Shown here piece by piece: positions 33,752 to 45,689 of a stretch of 64,000 nucleotides of DNA (within the stretch, counting starts at the first letter, position 1; the number at the start of each line of letters is the position of its first letter). The notes under the pieces were generated by a model that saw nothing but the letters and a program-made list of their open reading frames with translations, made no database searches and had not been told where the DNA came from. Source of the DNA: Rhexocercosporidium sp. MPI-PUGE-AT-0058. Lineage: Eukaryota > Ascomycota > Leotiomycetes > Helotiales. Made by a program: the position numbers and the translations under genes. The stretch covers positions 1,550,001-1,614,000 of the forward strand of contig JAGTJL010000008.1 in assembly GCA_020746875.1 (NCBI GenBank), read 5' to 3'.

Positions 33752-35194
33752 GTTGAGTTGGATGGAGAGAAAAATATTTCTATATTAGCGCGGCGTTTAG
33801 ACTGGCATTCGATACCTGATATCTGGTGGTTGTTGCACTCATTCATTCAGTTTCTTCATTGCTTGCTTGCTTTACTTACCTGGCGCGAAGTCATAGAGTG
33901 GATCATGGAGGTACTTGCTTGTTGTAGCCCTGGCAAAAAGGTTCTGAAGGTGGACATTGGTGTAGATGGGATGGAGCATTGGCTAGCCGGCTTGCTCTCT
34001 GGCGTAGATCAGACATATCTGTAGCTTTAGCATCATGAATAGAGATGATTGGATTTCATGAAAGATGTGGGCTTATTATTTGTTTCGTAAGCAGAGAACA
34101 CTTGGTTTCTACTAATTACAAATATACGTAGTACTAGCTTATGCTAGTTGAAGTCATGGTGTATTTTTCTTAGATTGTTTGATTTTGGTCCCTCGTCACT
34201 CATTGGTTGGCCTTTCTAAGTAGGGAGACATAAGATTGAGTTACGAAAAAGGTAGAATTAAATCTTGAGGATCGAGACCAATTCATACTCAGCGGTACTC
34301 GTGGTTCGGTCTGAATAGGACGAGGGCCATTGGGCCATTGGATTAGGGACAGCTGGCAGTTTTGGGCTCGCTTTTACCTGGTTGTTTCTTCCTCGCTTAG
34401 CCGGTGTCAGTTGTTTACTTCCCGTTATCATAACTTCTCTCTCGCTAGTACCTCCTTCCTTTTACAGTCAGATAGTGAATATGTATCTCGGCCTCAATTT
34501 TGTGCTCTCTGCTTCCGTCACTAGCTTCTTTTTGTGCACTGCTTCTCCTTCTCTGTCTTATCTCAACAACCCCTCGTTCTCTCAACCCATTATCAACACC
34601 CACGACACTTTCTCCTCTTATGATTCTCAACCTCATACTGAAGTAGCAACACAGATACAGCCTCTCCAAGACGTATCGAAACGTTGCTCGTCATATTATC
34701 GACTAGTTTCAACATCTACTTCTCATCCACCTTTACTCTTCGTTCTCCTTCCAACAACCTTTCAGAGCTACCTAGCTTTACTTTCGTTCTTCGGCACTTG
34801 CAGAGTTCACTTTCGAAGCTCCAGACTTACTTTTAAGTCTTGCTTCTTGCATCATCTCCTCTACATACCTCGACCAACAACTACAATAACAACCATTTTC
34901 GGCATCTTCTACCGTCTTGATTTGACGCCCTGCTAACAGCAACGCCACTTCTAGTAAGTCCTTCTAGTCTTTTGTTTTTCCTCTACGGAAAGCAAATTAC
35001 GCTACTCTCATCGGTCTTCCCACAAGATATGCCTGCCTGTTCTCTCAAATAGCAATACTGTCGTTGAAATGCGACTTTCTAGGTCTTTGCCATGCTCACG
35101 CTAATAAGGCTCTTCGCTCATCCAGACCTCCTCCTTTCTCAAGCTCAGAAAATGCTTCGCAACTCTTGATTTCGAATTTGGCTTCATCTTGAAG
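33752..35194. promoter_or_regulatory. Promoter and leader of the DNA methyltransferase gene, 1.4 kb
   Basis: A CT-rich block from about 34380 to 35130 looks like promoter and transcribed leader. A donor (GTAAGTCC, about 34953) and an acceptor (GACTTTCTAG, ending near 35082) could define a leader intron just before the ATG at 35195. Frames at 34330-34936 are by-products of the CT-rich strand. Confidence 0.45.
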
Positions 35195-38100
35195 ATGACT
35201 GAACAGAACAGACTCAGTGCGAGTCAATACATGAGGAAGATTACAGGTGACGAAATCGTACAAAAGTTTCCGCAGGCTTTCGTGAAAGACCCCAGCTTAA
35301 CCCCCGGTAAGTTAGCTTCCAAATTCTAATCACAACACAGATGTATCTTATCCTAATATGCAAAAGAAACATTTTACGATATCTTGCGCTCGGTCAAGTT
35401 CAATGTCGAGGAAGCTCAATTGAAAGTAATCGAATTGGTCAGAAAACCAGGCGAATTTCTTATACCAGCCGCGCTTTACAGTATTGCTCTGCCTTCGCCC
35501 CCCTCGAGTTCGCCATCCACACCTCAAACTCGGAATGCAAGTGAGTTCGATTCCCTGGGACTTTCGCCCGATCAGATAACCTTCTCAAGCATCGAGATCC
35601 AAATCCCAAGTCGCATCAACGTTCAGATTCCGCCTCAATCTGCGAATTCGCGATATCCACAACACGAATTCCAGAGTGAAAAGTATGGACATGCAGCTGC
35701 CGAAGACATCGAGTCCTTCGACGATGAGACCGCTTCCCGGGAGCTAGGAACTAGAAGCAAATGTCTCCCCCAGTCTATTCTGAAGCGCCGAGCCCCAAAT
35801 GAAGATTCCGATGACGAGCCCCTCGTATACACCCCTGGTGGGAAGAGAAAGAAACTTCACTTATCAAGCCACGCTTCATCTCAACTATCCATTGCCAACT
35901 CTTCCTCATCTGATTTTAAGAACTCTACTGATTACGAGCTTCTGTCCAAAATCAAGAGGGATGAGGACGATGAGGACGATGAGCCACCTCGCTGTGCTAA
36001 TCGACGATTTTCTAAGCTTGTGTCTACTTCTGGGGCTACTTTCTACACGGCCGAAGGATCATCTCGGCCCGCGAGGAAGTCGTCTATTTTCAAACGCCCT
36101 GAAGTCATCGATCTCACCTCGGGCGACGATATCGACGAAGAGACTGAGGATGAACTAGGTCGTAAGGAAAAGACCAAGATACAACAACCACATCAGCCAA
36201 GCACAACTCCAGACTTCGGGGACGAATCAGAATACGAAGTACCTGAGAGTAATGAGGAGTTAAGAGACGTCAGTCCCGAAGAATGGCCAACAATGTGCAC
36301 GCATCGCAAGAAGGAACGAAGCCCCAGAGCTCGGGTAAGAAATCCGAATGAGGCAGTTCTTCAGCACAGAACCCAAAGTCTTGCAACTCCTTGGCTTCAT
36401 ACCTTGGTAAGTCATCCACACTACGACAGAGCACAAGACTCACATTTTAATAGGCAAAGCCCTTTTACCCCAATAAAATCAGCGTAATCGAGGACTACCC
36501 TTACGCCAAGGGGCCCAGTGAAATCTCAGATTTAGAGGCTCATCTTGAGGAGGCTCGGGCTGCTACATGGGACAGCAATCTAATTAACGTCGACTTTGAT
36601 ACTCCTTCAATTTGGAAGAATCGGGTGTCTGGCAGAACTGGGTATGCTTCGATCACTATGAACGATGGCGTGGTTTACTATCCTGGTGACTGTGTTATCC
36701 TGCGTGGCTCTGGTAAGTCTCCTTCTATCGTTCCATTCATTTTGTTGCCTGCTAATTCCATTATAGCTCCGGAGAAGTCGAGAAAGAATCGGAAGGGATG
36801 TGATACCCAAGTTGGTGAACAAGACTTGTGGTACGCAAGAATAGTATATTTGTACGAAGATGTCGTAAGAAATCCTAGAACACTGCACGTTTCTTAGATT
36901 CAAGGCTTACTTCTATAGCATGGTGGCAGGGCGATGGCACATCTTCGCTGGTTTTCGCATGGCGCAGCAACGGCTATCGGAGAGCTGGCAAGCGCTCACG
37001 AACTTTTCCTTCTGACGGAATGTGACGACGAAGAAGTTAGCTGCATAGCTGGCAAGATTTCGGCTGTGTTTCTCGACAGCACTACCACCTTCAGCGACAA
37101 CATTGAGATAGCGGAAAAAAGATTTGAGAAAAGTGGAAAATACTACTATTCCCTACACTACAATCCCGATACGAAGCAATACACAGATGCGACTGACCAT
37201 GAAACAACGTCTGGGCATTCTGGAGCAGAAAAATGTGAATGTTGCGATCGTCAAGCTGCGAAAGTACAGACCGACGACATCAAGATCCTTGGTCCTGTGA
37301 GGCGCAATGGCGCAAAGCTCGAGTTTGAGGGATTCAAAAGCGAAGGCAACAGCTACTTTCTCCACGACTTTGTTTATGTTTACGTTCCAGGAGAGACTTA
37401 TCATATTGGTCAGATCATCAACATCTCAGTATCTACCGAATATTACGACCGAAAGAAGGAGACAGTAAAGAGGAGTCGCCTGCGAGTTCGATTAGGCATG
37501 TTCGCACGCTTTGATGATTTTCAACGAACTTGGTTGGATGAGCTTCAGGAAGGCAGAACACATGCTATCCGTGACGAGCGACGACTCTACTACACGGTGA
37601 AGAAGAGCGTAGTTCGACCAGACCAATTAGATGGCAAATGTTATGTCCGACATCCCAACGATATCGAGGATATAAACAAATACAAAGATAAACCAGACAG
37701 ATTCTGGGTTGAAAACCAAGCCCCGGAGCACCCTGCTGAGGGTGTGATCAGAGAAGCCGACCTACTATTCTTGAGTGCGGAGGATCTCAGCTATTCCAAG
37801 CAGAGCAAGGTTGAACTGTTGTCTGAAGAACGACAAATTCGGGAGTCTTTGGACATCCCAAAGCTGAAAGGGATGGAAGTGTTCGCTGGGGCTGGTGGTC
37901 TAACTGCCGGATTGGAGCTTTCTGGAGCGGTTGAGAGTGTTTACGCCGTGGAATTTTCCGAGGCTGCATGCAGGACTTACGAGAATAATTTTCCAAATGC
38001 CCAAGTCTGCTGTGCTGATGCAAGTATTTTACTTGAGCATGCGATTAAACGGGAGAAGGGTAAGGAAGTGGCGCCAATCCTCGATTGTCACGGTAATCCA

Positions 38101-39600
38101 TTACCAAATCTGCCTCGGAGAGGGGAGATTGACTTCATTTGCGGCGGTAAGTAATTTTGAGAATAGGTCCAATGGGATTATTGGTCCAAAAGCTAACTAT
38201 AACCTCAGGTTGTCCTTGTCCTGGGTACAGCGGGTTAAATCGGTCTAAAAAAAGCGAAGACATCAAGAACAGCTTACTTATGGTCCTTTTGAGCTATGTC
38301 GATTTCTACAGACCGAAGTACTTCTTGCTTGAAAACGTCCGGGGACTCCTGCATCATCGAGTGAGTTAAGTCGAATGTTGGTCAAAGTGAACTTTACTTA
38401 TAAAAGCATAGCTTGGAGCCACTCAAGTTGACAAAAACAAGACGGAAGGTGGCATTGAGAACGGCACTGTGAAGTATGTATAGCTCTTGAAACTCTTAAA
38501 TTAAAGTGCGCTAACGACAAGTAGATTCGTACTTCGAGCGCTAACAAGCATTGGTTACCAAGTGCATTATGCACTACTACAAGCAATAGAACACGGAGCG
38601 CCATCGTCACGAAGTAGAGTCTTCTTCTGGGCTTCATTGCCAGGTTACCCCCTCCCGAAGTTTCCTCAGCCACAGCATTTCTACAAGTCTACGATCGTGT
38701 GCCAAGAGATGACCTGGTACCGAACTCGACGCTCGGCACCGCATCGTGCATATACTGTTGGTGACTCTATGACAGACCTGCCAGGGTTCGACTGGAGGCG
38801 ACCTCGGCTAGGAAAAGATGGATTGGCAATGAGCAATAATCAACAAGGCCGGAAGCACCTCAAAAAGTACAAGGTCATTCAAGGCGAAGATTCTGTTGGT
38901 CTAAATGAGCAATCTTACGCTTCTCAGCCTCTGTGTGAATACCAGCGAAAGCTGAGAGCTAAGGTTGGTAAAAATCCTTTGATGAACCATGTTACTCAAC
39001 ATTGGTCAGAGGAACGGACGGCTCTCGTTTGCGATGTCCCGTTATGGCCCGGTGCTGATCACCGAGACGTTCCCGATGATGCCAACAAACCGTCGTTTTT
39101 ATATCATGAAGAACTTCAGGCCGCTAAGAACAAATTCTACCCTGGACGATATGGACGATTGGACATGGAAGGTACTTTCGATGTTTGTCTCACTAGCATG
39201 AATCCGGGTGGCCAAAACGGAAGGGTATGAAAAATTTCCTTCCGAATCTTGCTTTCTTTTCTTCCTTTCTCAAACGTTCTGACTGTATAGCCAGGTCCTT
39301 CACCCGACCCAACGCCGGGTCGTAAGTGTTCGGGAATATGCGCGAGCCATGGGCTTCCCTGACTGGTTCATTTTTGACCTTGATGGCTCCAGAGTCCTGG
39401 ACATAATTCGACAGATCGGTAACGCCGTACCACCCTATCTCGCCAAGTCTCTAGGTGAAGGATTACGTGAATCTCGCCACATTCAAAGAACCGGGGAAGA
39501 CGAAAACAGGCGTCATTTGCGAACTGTTCCAAAGCGGATAGTCACTCAAGGATGTTCTACTTACAATGCAATATGCCTGGATTCGGATGAGGAAGGATGA
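35195..39600 (+). CDS. dim-2: DNA (cytosine-5) methyltransferase, DIM-2-like, with two BAH regions
   Basis: Nine exons: 35195-35306, 35367-36406, 36454-36712, 36767-36864, 36919-38146, 38209-38360, 38412-38473, 38525-39224 and 39295-39600, giving 1318 residues. The N-terminal 380 residues are acidic, Ser-rich and disordered, with a SUMO-interacting-type motif [10 protein letters not shown] at 283-292. BAH-like region 1 is about 455-575 and region 2 about 645-780. Catalytic motifs: I ([11 protein letters not shown], about 823), IV (catalytic Cys916 in GGCPCPGYS), VI (FLLENVRG), VIII ([12 protein letters not shown]), and IX/X ([32 protein letters not shown]). ENV in motif VI argues for the DIM-2/DNMT1 branch and against the RID/Masc1 branch. 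It should methylate cytosines in chromatin, in Neurospora guided by H3K9me3 through HP1. All motifs appear intact, so the enzyme is likely active. Gene symbol by analogy. Confidence 0.9.
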
Positions 39601-39983
39601 TGAGGCAACGGAAGGGGATTTGGGGCTGTTCATATTGCGATATATTTTATTATTATTATTATTATTTTCATTTCGGAGAAGGTCTCTTCTTACCGTTACT
39701 GGATTCTGCTTCAAATCTTATTTGCGTTTCACTATCGTAAGATACATGGATGCTGAATGGGGTTAGGGAGCATTTTATCATTCGGCTGAACAAAGCAAAG
39801 AGACGAGCGAAGAAGGGATGAAGCGCATCATCTGAAGGACTAAAGCATTGCAAACAACTTCCAACAGCAGTTTTAGTCAAATTCCACTTGTAAAAATAAA
39901 AATAAAACAGGTAGTTTCGTTCCGTGAGCCAAAGGATGAATACCCTCCAGCCGAACACCAGATTCATGTTTCATTGCTGAGCT
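39601..39983. other. Convergent 3' spacer, 0.4 kb, with a (TTA)n microsatellite
   Basis: A run of TTA repeats at about 39644-39668, interrupted at its end, lies about 45 bp after the methyltransferase stop and before the 3' end of the dienelactone hydrolase. Nothing else is recognised. Confidence 0.6.
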
Positions 39984-40987
39984 TCATCTTAATTCGTTGC
40001 CGAAAAGATGAAAGTTAAACCATTGCAAAGCCTGCGCGAAAGCTTGTCTCTTCGCATAGACTTCTGCCTTGCTCGCAACAGCACGCCTCACAGCAAAGTT
40101 ATCCCTGACATGGCTGTAGATATTGATCTGATAAGGGCCTGACCAAGTCAGCAGAGCGTCTCGGATTCGTTCTCGTTCCTCCCCTTTCGTCACGGTATTT
40201 CGGTCATCCGCGAAAGCCAGGCTCAAGGGCTTCGAAATAGCGCTGTAATCAAGGACACTGCCAACTGGCTCTGCGTCTGGAGAGGCAATGAACCCTGCTA
40301 CGAAGACATGACCTTGTGGTGTATCGGGCTGGGCGAGAAGCCTTAGGACATGCCGGACTCCACAGCCAAACCCTGCGATCAAAATTCGGTTCCTCTTTGT
40401 TCCACCAAATTGACCGTCAATTAGGTCCTTGATAGTGTCGTCAATGATTTTCCGAGCTGCTGCCTCAGAACGATGTGCAGTTTTCAACTCTACCGATGGT
40501 CAGTTTGAGATGCTGTAAACGCACATTCATTGCTCACTTTGTTTATTCGGATCTGTCGCAGAGCCTACGTAGTCACATATTATAGTATGTAACCCGACCT
40601 GAACAATCATTAGTGTACTTCTGATGTGAACTTGAAAATGAACTGCGCCTTACTTCTGCGAACTGATCAGCGAGCATCATGCTATCGTGGCAAATTCCCG
40701 ACTTGTCCGAAAGATACAGAAGGCCCACTCCGTTGTATTTACGCTCAAAGCTCCCAATACTGATGCCGGGCACTACTGTGTATGTCGGAATGCCCCCATA
40801 TTCCGTGTATCTGCCCTTGGGCTTTCCTCTATATTCGAATTAGCTGCATGATTCTTCTTTGAAGAGGAACAGGGGGAGCCCACTCGCATTGAAAGCCTAT
40901 AGTGACAAATTATTAGCGTTTTGGGCTTCGTAGAATACAGCGATACGTACCATCGTAAGGATGAGGTTTTACTTTCGGGTATGACAT
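39984..40987 (-). CDS. Dienelactone hydrolase family protein
   Basis: Five exons on the minus strand: 40951-40987, 40884-40896 (only 13 nt), 40654-40828, 40538-40598 and 39984-40489, giving 263 residues. The alpha/beta-hydrolase fold has the nucleophile Cys in ILIAGFGCGVRHVL, the acid in SLAFADDRNT and the base His in INIYSHVRDNFAVRR, in the order expected for dienelactone hydrolases (Cys-Asp-His triad). The N-terminus MSYPKVKPHPYDGFQCEGKP is typical of fungal members. Activity on small lactones and esters is inferred from family. The gene sits head-to-head with the TAPT1-like gene, 570 bp apart. The 13-nt exon and closely spaced introns make it easy to mis-annotate. Confidence 0.85.
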
Positions 40988-41557
40988 TTCTAGGATCTTA
41001 GTGCTTCACAGTTGGGGAGAAGAGGTTCATTCGCAGTTGATGATAATGAAACCGGTTGTTAAATGGAACAGGAGGAGTAAAACTGAAGGCCGGGCATTGC
41101 GACAAGTATTGTTATTGTGCATTCCATCAGGAAGAATGCAGTTTGAAAGGGAAGAATGCGGCTCGGTTGATGTTAAAGACCCTACGAGCAAGGCGGATTC
41201 TCGAATGTTATTATGAAAGAGATAACGTTGAAGCTACAGCATCTTGGTTTCACAGAGCAGTAAGCTTGTAACTGCTGCAATGCAAGATATGGCATTTTTG
41301 TTGAAAACAAATAAACAATTTGAGGAGATCTCCAAAAAGGGGGAGATCTTTACCGAGATTTGGTGGGTCAAGCCTTGGCACGCTATCGGCGGGCTGGGGT
41401 GTAAGCGAAGCGCTAGATTTCTTGATTTAGATTCTCGACGTGGACAGCCTGACTTCAAGACAAAACCAAATATCCACCCCTCTCGGATGCCCACCGGCAA
41501 CTACCACGATTCGATGCCTAAACATACCTTCATCATTAATTGACCTGAGCTTTGGCA
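40988..41557. promoter_or_regulatory. Shared divergent promoter, 0.57 kb, with a short inverted repeat
   Basis: Between the dienelactone hydrolase (-) and TAPT1-like (+) starts. AGATCTCC and GGAGATCT, an 8-bp inverted repeat with an 8-nt A/G loop, lie around 41326-41350; the left arm is itself part of the palindrome GGAGATCTCC. No clear TATA box seen. Confidence 0.45.
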
Positions 41558-44500
41558 ATGGTGTCAATAGTAGGCTCGAGTTCTCGAGACGAGGAGAACG
41601 AGTCGCAAAGCCTGAATGCATGGCCGGAGATGGCCTCGGGAGGACAGAATCCGTCACATGACATGGATTCGGGATTTACACTGGCCGTCCAGGAAGTAAC
41701 GCAACTCCCGTCGCCTTCGCCGTCGAGATCGCCTTCGCCTTCGCCGCGGAGCTTATCACCATCTCTTGTGGTAACAGACTCTTCTGTGGAATACACGGGG
41801 ACCCTACCATCGATTTCCCATGGCCGGAAATACTTAGGATCTTTTGAAAAGGCATTCAACAACAGTTCAACATCTATGGATGATGAAGAAGCAGCCATTG
41901 CTTCGCCTCTTCCAATATCGAAAATGCTACCGCCGCATGAACTTCATGATATCCCAGAAGAGGTGAGAAAACCCAGGAAATTCTCAGCCAATCGAAGCAA
42001 TGGGGATGATGTAAGATCTACTATTCTCGAGGTCGAGGGCACTACAGAAGAGAAGACTAGGAGACCTCGCAAGCTCTCGGTGAATAGGATAAATGGTGAG
42101 GTCTTAAAATTGACGGCCGCTGAAGTCGAGGAGCTCACAACAGCTCCGGACTCTCTCCCAATCACCTCACCAACTAGATACACGGTATCCGCGCAACCTT
42201 CTCTTGCGCCATCACCTGTTATTGATCGTAGAGGCTCCCTGTCTGATGGCCCTCATCCAGATCCCGATGGTAGCAATGGAAGGTATCGAAAGATCAGTGC
42301 TCCAGAGCCGATGGCTATCAATGCAGAGGTCCATAATGATCGTCGGGCTCGAGCCGAGACTGCTTCAAATACAACAATCAGACGTCCTGGGTACTCTTCC
42401 AGAGCTGTTTCGACGCCTCCTACAACAAACAAAAACACATCATCTTTTACCAAGGCACAAAACCATCTTTCGCCTAAGAGAAAACCCCTTCAATCGGGAC
42501 TACGACCGGAGCCGCTAGACCTCAATGTCGTATCAGCAAAGTTACAGAATGGTCTAGATCCTCCATCGCCAATCCCGCAATCAATACCGCTGCCTCCTAT
42601 GTCCATTCCTACCTACCTCCAGCTGGAGCTCTCTTCTACAAGGCCGAGTCCTTTGTATATCTATAGATCTGGATCAAGCGAATTCCCTTACGAGTCTTCG
42701 AAGGTTAAATTTGAGCGATTGTTAAATTTTCTGTTGCTCCCGCCTCAATTAGAGCAGGTTCTTTATTTCGGCTCAATGGCATGCTTAGATGCATGGCTCT
42801 ACACATTCACAATTCTTCCACTTCGATTCTTCAAAGCCGCGGCGATCTTGATCCAGTGGTGGGGCCATGTTATAGCAAAAGAAGTGCGATTCATCGCTGG
42901 GTTCATCTACCATGGATCCGGACGCTTCTTGCATCGTCAGCGCGGAAGGCGAGGAAGCGTGAGCTCGACTGATCGCTCGAGGAGCGTGTCTAGAGCGAGT
43001 CGCCCTCCAGTCTCAACGACTGCATCTTTTCAATCACAATCTGGAAGGAGACCTGATATTGGTTTGCAAAACTTGACTGCCGAAAATTTAAAGGCCGAAG
43101 TAGAACGTAAATCGACGCAAGGTTGGGGACGGAGGCATCGACGAACGAAGTCTCAGCCCTCATCGCTTTCATCATACCACAAGGCCGATCTTCTCCAAGG
43201 AGCAGTGATCATCTTCAGCTGCTTCATCTTGATGAAACTAGACGCCAGCCGAATGTATCACAGTATTCGAGGACAGTCGGCAATTAAGCTCTATGTGATC
43301 TTCAATGCTCTTGAGGTATGATTCCACTTACTCCTCACATCACATTTCTAACGTTGACAGGTTTGTGACAAACTTCTGGCAGCTCTTGGTCAAGATATTC
43401 TCGAGTGTTTGTTCTCCAACGAAACCTTAGAGCGAGATTCATACGGAAGAAGCAAGATTCTGCGACCTCTCGGCATGTTCATCTTGGCTCTCATCTACAA
43501 CGTCACCCATGCTACTGCACTGTTCTATCAGGTCATCGCTCTGAACGTCGCTGTCAATTCATACTCAAACGCCCTTTTGACTCTCCTCATTTCTAACCAG
43601 TTTGTTGAGGTGAAGTCCACTGTCTTCAAGAAGATCGAGAAGGACAATCTTTTCCAGCTCACTTGCGCGGATATCGTCGAACGATTCCAGCTTTGGTTGA
43701 TGTTGATAATCATTGCACTTCGAAACATCGTTGAAGTTGGTGGGTACGGTGACATGCCAGGGGATGACGCAGCATCACGTAGCAATTCTATTCTTCCGAG
43801 CAGCTTCACCATCCTACCCAGCTGGTCAGGTGAAGTGTTCACTCCCTTTCTCCTCGTTCTTGGCAGCGAGATGTTGGTCGACTGGATCAAACACTCTTAC
43901 ATTAGCAAGTTCAACAACGTCAAGCCGGCAGTCTACCAGCGATATCTTGACGTTCTGGCCAAGGATTATTACACTAATGTAAGTTGTCCGCCGAAAATTC
44001 CGAGACCTCAACTTACGATTTTCAGGCGTTCGTAAATCAGAACTTGATTAAGCGTCTAGGACTTCCAGTGATCCCTCTGTCATGCCTATTCATCAGATCT
44101 TCAGTGCAGACGTATCATATGTTTCTTGCTACGCACCTTCCATCACCAGTCGCATCGACGGCAACAGCACTCTCAGTTGAATCGGCGACGACATCTCCTG
44201 CCACGACCGCCGCTCTCGAGCACTTCGACAACATCATTCGGCGTGCCCTCGGCCGCTCCACTTTCGGAATCCCGGACCCATTGGCCACCAGCCCTTGGTA
44301 TCTACCTAGCGCCGACGATGCCATAGCCGCACTGACGATGCTCATCTTTTTCCTTGGGGCTTTCTTCGTTCTCCTCGCCTGTAAGCTGGTCCTCGGGATG
44401 CTCTTGCTCAAGTTTGCACGAAACAGATACAGGACCATGAAAAAACGAGAACATCAAAGCTATGACTCAGAGGGCAAGCGATTGGGTATATGGGGCATGA

Positions 44501-44658
44501 CAGAGGTGGATGAGGACAAGAAACGTTGGTTCTATGACGATAATCCGGAGACGCTGAAGAAGATGAAGGAGAAAGAGAAGATTGGAAAAGAGAAATCAGA
44601 GAAGAGTCAAGATTTCGGGAAGATCAGCCGATATGAGATGGTGAAGAGGATCTGGTAG
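41558..44658 (+). CDS. TAPT1/EMP65-family ER membrane protein
   Basis: Three exons, 41558-43315, 43361-43980 and 44028-44658, 1002 residues; the ATG at 41558 is the first in frame. The N-terminal 350 residues are Ser/Pro/Arg-rich and disordered, followed by the TAPT1 domain with several membrane segments. Diagnostic stretches: CDKLLAALGQDILECLFSNE, RPLGMFILALIYNVTHATAL, FYQVIALNVAVNSYSNALLT, LLISNQFVEVKSTVFKKIEK, DNLFQLTCADIVERFQLWLM and VLGSEMLVDWIKHSYISKFN. The cytosolic C-terminus is Lys/Glu-rich. Yeast Emp65 acts with Slp1 in the ER to protect folding soluble proteins; TAPT1 in animals is linked to ER and cilia. It is a housekeeping function by homology, with a longer disordered N-terminus than yeast. 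Confidence 0.92.
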
Positions 44659-45689
44659 ATCTGGATTGATTCAATTATGTACACAAAGAACGAGTTTTGG
44701 AACTTCACAGTCGAGCCAGGACCAAAATTCAAAATTCGGCCCCCAATACACGCGTCACGTGGGTGTCTACAAATTCCGATGCAGGAAGGTTGGGGATTTG
44801 GAATTGAAACCCAACATGGGCTGTGCCCATCAGACCCGAATGACTCTTTTTCCTGCTAGGACCTGCTACAAGAAGTATGTAGGCCCCATTGCGCCTTTCT
44901 TCGAGCTCAGATTCATGGCACGTGCCATATAGTAGGTAGGTAGGGGTAGACAGAGGTGGAAGTCCCGATGTCGGCCTGCTATTAGAGCTCTCAATCTAAC
45001 CGCCGATCAAAGGGCAAATTCCAATTCTCAGACCCTCATTCTCATCAAGAGCTTCTCGTAACCCAAATGGCCTAGATATGCAGAGGTACAAGGTCCTCAG
45101 CCTCCCCAACAGCCCCAGAACTGATTGGTCGCAAGCAAGCGAGCTCTCTATCTCTATATCTCTCAGCCTTCCAGCCAATCAGCCCAAACCAAGCGTGGAG
45201 ATTGCACTTCCGTCCTTTCCCATTTCCTCCCTCACCGAAAGTCGACGTCTCAGCCTCTCCGCCAACATTGAAATGCAAGTGCAAAATTCCGGTGAAGTGG
45301 TTTCCAAGGGCTGTTCTGCTCAGATGTGGTTGGCTGGAGGCAGGAAATGTGGCTACACACATCAGCTTCAAACACACCTCGTCGGATGAACGAACGTGAA
45401 AGTGTCGTACAACGAGGCTCAGCGCGAGCGTGACTGCAATAAGGCGTGAATGCGCATGCGATAATAGATGGAAGTCGCTCTTTTGGGCGAGTGAGGCATC
45501 GGAGTCGAGTCATCTTGGGTGATGTGCGCCTGCCTGTTTTGTTGATATTTATTACAGTGCTCGCCCTCTGATTTCTCATCTATTTTCAAGCTCGAGATCC
45601 TGCACTGCTCTAAAGAACAATCTGTTTATTCTGTATCCCAAAGTCACAAACCTATACCACTGCTTTTACGACATAGACTTCGCGCTACG
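44659..45689. other. Intergenic spacer, 1.03 kb
   Basis: 3' flank of the TAPT1-like gene and promoter of the membrane protein at 45690. A short TAGG repeat runs near 44935-44945. No credible gene; frames such as 45078-45389 and 45250-45579 lie antisense to each other and have no domain. Confidence 0.45.

Noticed and set aside
34330..34936. Ser/Leu/Phe-rich plus-strand frames upstream of the methyltransferase
   Set aside because: Composition matches a pyrimidine-rich promoter or leader, with no domain and no link in frame to the ATG at 35195.
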